Source: Actinomycetes bacterium (lineage in GTDB: Bacteria; Actinomycetota; Thermoleophilia; Miltoncostaeales; Miltoncostaeaceae). From it: a stretch of 38,567 nt of DNA. The stretch is from contig JAHEIS010000007.1 in assembly GCA_024639225.1 (NCBI GenBank), forward strand, positions 1-38,567, read 5' to 3'. Below, piece after piece: positions 36,055 through 38,567 of the stretch. The notes below the pieces were generated by a model. The model was not told the origin of the DNA. It was given only the letters and a program-made list of their open reading frames with translations, and ran no database searches. The stretch's first letter is position 1; each line of letters begins with the position of its first letter. A program made the translations under genes and the position numbers.

Positions 36055-37209
36055 TCAGGCCTCGACGGCCTCCTCGGCCTCATCGGCCTCATCGGCCTCA
36101 TCGGCCGGCACCGTCGTCGCCCCGCCGGTCAGCGCCGCGCTGCTCTCGCCGGTGATGAAGGACTCGGTGAGGTCGTGGGCCATCGCGTCGGGGTGCTGCG
36201 CCGGCGGGCTCTTCATGAAATAGGACGACGGGCCCTCGAGCGTGCCCGCGATTCCCCGGTCCATGGCGAGCTTCGCGCAGCGGACGGCATCGATCACGAT
36301 GCCCGCCGAGTTCGGCGAGTCCCAGACCTCGAGCTTGAGCTCAATGTTGATCGGCGCGCCGCCGAAGCCCTCGCCCTCGAGCCGGATGTGAGCCCACTTG
36401 CGGTCGGTCAGCCACGGCACATGGTCGGACGGTCCGATGTGGACGTCGTCCTTCTCGACCTCGATGTCCATGATCGACGTGACGGCGTTGGTCTTCGAGA
36501 TCTTCTTCGAGTCCAGACGTTCCCGCTCGAGCATGTTGAGGAAGTCCGTGTTGCCGCCGAAGTTGAGCTGACTGGTGTGGTCGAGCTTGACCCCGCGCTC
36601 CCGCATCAGGCGGGCGAGCTGGCGGTGGACGATCGTCGCGCCGACCTGACTCTTGATGTCATCGCCGATTATCGGCAGGCCCCGCTCGGCAAACCGCCGC
36701 TGCCAGTACGCCTCGCGGCCGATGAACACCGGAATGCAGTTCACGAATGCGCAGCCCGCCCGGAGGATGTGCTCGACGTACCACTTGGTCGCCTGCTCGG
36801 AGCCGACCGGCAGGTAGCTCACCACGACGTCCGTGTTGGTGTCCTGCAGGATGCCGGTGATGTCCGCGGTCTCCCCGGGGGCGATCTCGATCACGTCGGA
36901 GAGGTACTTACCGACGCCGTCGAGCGTCATTCCGCGCGCGACCTCGACCCCGAGGTCGCCGACGTCGGCGAAGCGCATCGTGTTGTTCGGGTCGGAGTAG
37001 ATGGCCGACCCGAGGTCTGTGCCGACCTTGCGGGCGTCGATGTCAAAAGCGGCGGTGAAATTGATGTCGCTGATGTGGTACCCGCCGAGATCCACGTGCA
37101 TGAGGCCCGGCACGAACTCGTCGCGATGCGCTCCGGAGTAGTGCTGCACCCCCTGGACCAGGGACGAGGCGCAGTTGCCCACACCGATGATTGCCACGTT
37201 GACGCTCAC
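36055..37209 (-). CDS. ino1: Inositol-3-phosphate synthase (myo-inositol-1-phosphate synthase)
   Basis: 384 residues. It converts glucose-6-phosphate to inositol phosphate with bound NAD. The Rossmann motif GVGNCASS is at residues 9-16; [34 protein letters not shown] and [12 protein letters not shown] are typical of the actinobacterial/archaeal short form. GTG start with AGGAGA upstream. The last 16 residues are a repetitive acidic tail ([12 protein letters not shown]). It lies 22 nt after the phosphatidyltransferase gene, so its product probably feeds that enzyme. Confidence 0.97.
   Translation of the reverse strand: MSVNVAIIGVGNCASSLVQGVQHYSGAHRDEFVPGLMHVDLGGYHISDINFTAAFDIDARKVGTDLGSAIYSDPNNTMRFADVGDLGVEVARGMTLDGVGKYLSDVIEIAPGETADITGILQDTNTDVVVSYLPVGSEQATKWYVEHILRAGCAFVNCIPVFIGREAYWQRRFAERGLPIIGDDIKSQVGATIVHRQLARLMRERGVKLDHTSQLNFGGNTDFLNMLERERLDSKKISKTNAVTSIMDIEVEKDDVHIGPSDHVPWLTDRKWAHIRLEGEGFGGAPINIELKLEVWDSPNSAGIVIDAVRCAKLAMDRGIAGTLEGPSSYFMKSPPAQHPDAMAHDLTESFITGESSAALTGGATTVPADEADEADEAEEAVEA
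36074..36106 (-). repeat. 9-bp tandem repeat in the 3' end of ino1
   Basis: TCGGCCTCA (plus strand) occurs three times in a row at 36074-36100 with a partial fourth copy. It encodes the ADE/DEA tail of Ino1 and keeps the frame, so copy-number change would only alter tail length. Confidence 0.75.
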
Positions 37210-37231
37210 GAGAGCTCTCCTTTTTACCGGG

Positions 37232-37840
37232 TTACGAGGATTGAAGGGAACGGCGGACGAGCATCACCCGCTCGATCACCGTCCAGATGGTGAGTGCGGC
37301 GAGCGCGACGATGATGATCTCGGGGACGGGGCTCAGGCCGCCCATCACGATCGCGGGTGCCAGGAGCACCAGGCGCTCGGTGCGGCCCATCAGGCCGCCT
37401 TCGGGCCCCCGCACGTCCAGGCCGTCGGCGCGCGCTCGCGCGTATGACACCACCTGGGAGGCGATGACCGCGGCGATCACGACGGCGACCATCTCGGGCT
37501 GGTCGCGCGTCGCGAAGACCACGGCGAACGCGCCCAGCGTCACCCCGTCGGAGACGCGGTCGAGCACGGAGTCGAGGAAGGCCCCGAAGCGCGAGGACGT
37601 GCCCTGATAGCGCGCCAGGGCGCCGTCGAGCGAGTCCGCGAGTGAGGCTGCGGTGAACAGGAAGCCCGCGGCAATCCACATCTCGGTCACGATCAGCCCC
37701 GCGGTCACCATCGTGGCCATGAAGCCGATCACCGTCAGGGAGTTCGGCGTGATCCCGCTGATCTCGATCAGACGGATGAGGGTGCGCCCCGGGCCGCTCG
37801 GCGCGGCAGACGAGTTCGTGTCTTTGGCAAGCGTGGTCAT
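37232..37840 (-). CDS. CDP-alcohol phosphatidyltransferase, probable phosphatidylinositol phosphate synthase
   Basis: 202-residue membrane enzyme with the complete family signature: Asp69, Asp72, Gly73, Ala76, Arg77, Gly86, Asp90 and Asp94. About six hydrophobic helices. It displaces CMP from CDP-diacylglycerol with an alcohol. Because ino1 follows 22 nt later in the same operon, inositol phosphate is the likely acceptor, as in the actinobacterial phosphatidylinositol phosphate pathway; PgsA (glycerol phosphate) is the alternative. ATG with GGAGGA 5 nt upstream. Confidence 0.88.
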   Translation of the reverse strand: MTTLAKDTNSSAAPSGPGRTLIRLIEISGITPNSLTVIGFMATMVTAGLIVTEMWIAAGFLFTAASLADSLDGALARYQGTSSRFGAFLDSVLDRVSDGVTLGAFAVVFATRDQPEMVAVVIAAVIASQVVSYARARADGLDVRGPEGGLMGRTERLVLLAPAIVMGGLSPVPEIIIVALAALTIWTVIERVMLVRRSLQSS

Positions 37841-37855
37841 GTCGTCCTCCGCTCG

Positions 37856-37880
37856 TACACTAAACGAAGGCTTTAGTGTA
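37856..37880. promoter_or_regulatory. 25-bp inverted repeat (operator) in the pgsA-like/ino1 promoter
   Basis: TACACTAAA, 7 nt, TTTAGTGTA: a perfect 9-bp inverted repeat, AT-rich in GC-rich surroundings. On the minus strand TTGCCC (-35), 18 nt and TAGTGT (-10) would lie on it, so a bound protein would block the promoter. Looks like the site of a dimeric regulator; which one is not known. Confidence 0.6.
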
Positions 37881-37952
37881 GGGCAAGGGATGCGAGGGTC
37901 CGGTGTCAGGTCGCCACGAGCGGACGCGCCCGGGTCCCGTCGGCGCCGGCGA

Positions 37953-37958
37953 TAGGCT
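37953..37958 (+). promoter_or_regulatory. -10 box giving a leaderless FAH-family mRNA
   Basis: TAGGCT lies 7 nt before the GTG at 37966, so the transcript would begin at the start codon. The same hexamer precedes surE. Confidence 0.45.
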
Positions 37959-37965
37959 CCCGGTC

Positions 37966-38567
37966 GTGCGCTACTGCCGGTTCATGGACTCCACGCGACC
38001 GCGGTTCGGGCGGATTGCCGGCCCGGAGGTCCATCCACTCCCGACCGGGGCCGGTCTGGCGGATGTCTTGGCCGGAGACGTCGGCGACCGGGAGGGCGCC
38101 CGCGCCCTCGACCGGCTCGAGCTACTCGCGCCGGTGGAGCCCGGGAAGATCATCGGGATCGCCCTCAACTATCGCGCTCACGCGCAGGAGACCGGCCGCG
38201 ACATCCCCGACGAGCCGCGCCCCTTCTCGAAGCTCACGTCGGCGGTCACCGGGCCGCGGTCCGAGATCCGCGCCCCGGCGTTCAGCGACAAGGTCGACTA
38301 CGAAGGCGAGCTCGCCGTCGTGATCGGCCGGAGGGCGCGACAGGTTCCCGAGCGGGCCGCACTTGATCACGTGTTCGGCTACATGGTCATGAACGACGTC
38401 AGCGCCCGCGACGCCCAGCGTGCCGAGCCCCAGTGGCTGCGGGCGAAGGGCTGCGACACCTTCGCGCCGTGCGGGCCCTGGCTCACCCGGGCCGACGCGG
38501 TGGTCGATGCTCAGGACCTCCGGGTCCGAACGTGGGTCAACGACGAGCTTCGCCAGGACGGCAACAC
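37966..38567 (+). CDS. Fumarylacetoacetate hydrolase family protein (partial, runs off the window)
   Basis: First 200 residues of a FAH-family hydrolase; the 3' end lies outside the window and the frame is open to the edge. It was missed by the ORF track. It begins (GTG) RYCRFMDSTRPRFGRI and contains the family core PGKIIGIALNYRAHAQE, the metal-binding DYEGELAVVIG, and GYMVMNDVSARDAQ, then WLRAKGCDTFAPCGPW. Such enzymes cleave acylpyruvates or decarboxylate oxaloacetate; the substrate is not predicted. It diverges from the pgsA-like gene. Confidence 0.92.
   Translation, partial: MRYCRFMDSTRPRFGRIAGPEVHPLPTGAGLADVLAGDVGDREGARALDRLELLAPVEPGKIIGIALNYRAHAQETGRDIPDEPRPFSKLTSAVTGPRSEIRAPAFSDKVDYEGELAVVIGRRARQVPERAALDHVFGYMVMNDVSARDAQRAEPQWLRAKGCDTFAPCGPWLTRADAVVDAQDLRVRTWVNDELRQDGN

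Overview
The window looks like a piece of chromosome from a high-GC Gram-positive bacterium, most likely an actinobacterium and possibly a deep-branching one such as Thermoleophilia/Solirubrobacterales. This rests on the very high GC content, many GTG starts, a zinc-ribbon (type Z) S14, an Ino1 plus CDP-alcohol phosphatidyltransferase pair (actinobacterial phosphatidylinositol phosphate synthesis), and several promoters whose -10 box lies so close to the start codon that the mRNAs should be leaderless. The lineage is inference; no 16S gene is present. About 50 genes are packed tightly, and most ORF-track lines are high-GC shadows.

Layout. (1) 20-3399, minus strand: thiopurine methyltransferase-like gene behind a large FAD/Fe-S 2-hydroxyacid dehydrogenase. 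(2) 3403-21840, plus strand: tuf, with a promoter, a possible attenuator and its own terminator, followed by an almost unbroken S10-spc-alpha ribosomal cluster (rpsJ to rplQ, with secY, adk, map and rpoA), then truA and a small MscS channel. Genes overlap by 1-8 nt at many junctions (TGATG, ATGA, GTGA, TAGTG), implying translational coupling. infA is missing from its usual place between map and rpmJ, and rpsL-rpsG-fusA do not precede tuf. (3) 21849-26775: tag (minus) diverging from a surE - HAD phosphatase - ligA operon, followed by an HD-GYP-like gene. (4) 26788-29386, minus strand: PBP4-type D,D-carboxypeptidase, small helix-turn-helix protein, PAP2/Aur1-like membrane phosphatase. (5) 29485-32411: tRNA-Pro(CGG), a stem-loop-rich gap, an Nfu scaffold gene, nitrilase-family amidase and an RlmD/TrmA-type rRNA methyltransferase. 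(6) 32494-37840, minus strand: secreted DUF11-like protein, lytic-transglycosylase-like protein, degenerate uracil-DNA-glycosylase homologue, and the pgsA-like/ino1 operon. (7) 37966 to the end: partial fumarylacetoacetate hydrolase family gene.

Most of the window is conserved housekeeping DNA. The points most worth a second look are: adk can only start at a non-standard codon (ATA overlapping the secY stop); the mscS gene seems to start at CTG overlapping the truA stop; a possible leaderless nine-codon uORF is coupled by TGATG to the nitrilase gene; a chain of nested stem-loops follows tRNA-Pro and could be an undescribed RNA; a 25-bp inverted repeat sits in the pgsA-ino1 promoter; a 42-bp perfect palindrome lies just after ino1; and ribosomal proteins carry long charged tails (basic on L4, acidic on L5, RGG-rich on S3).
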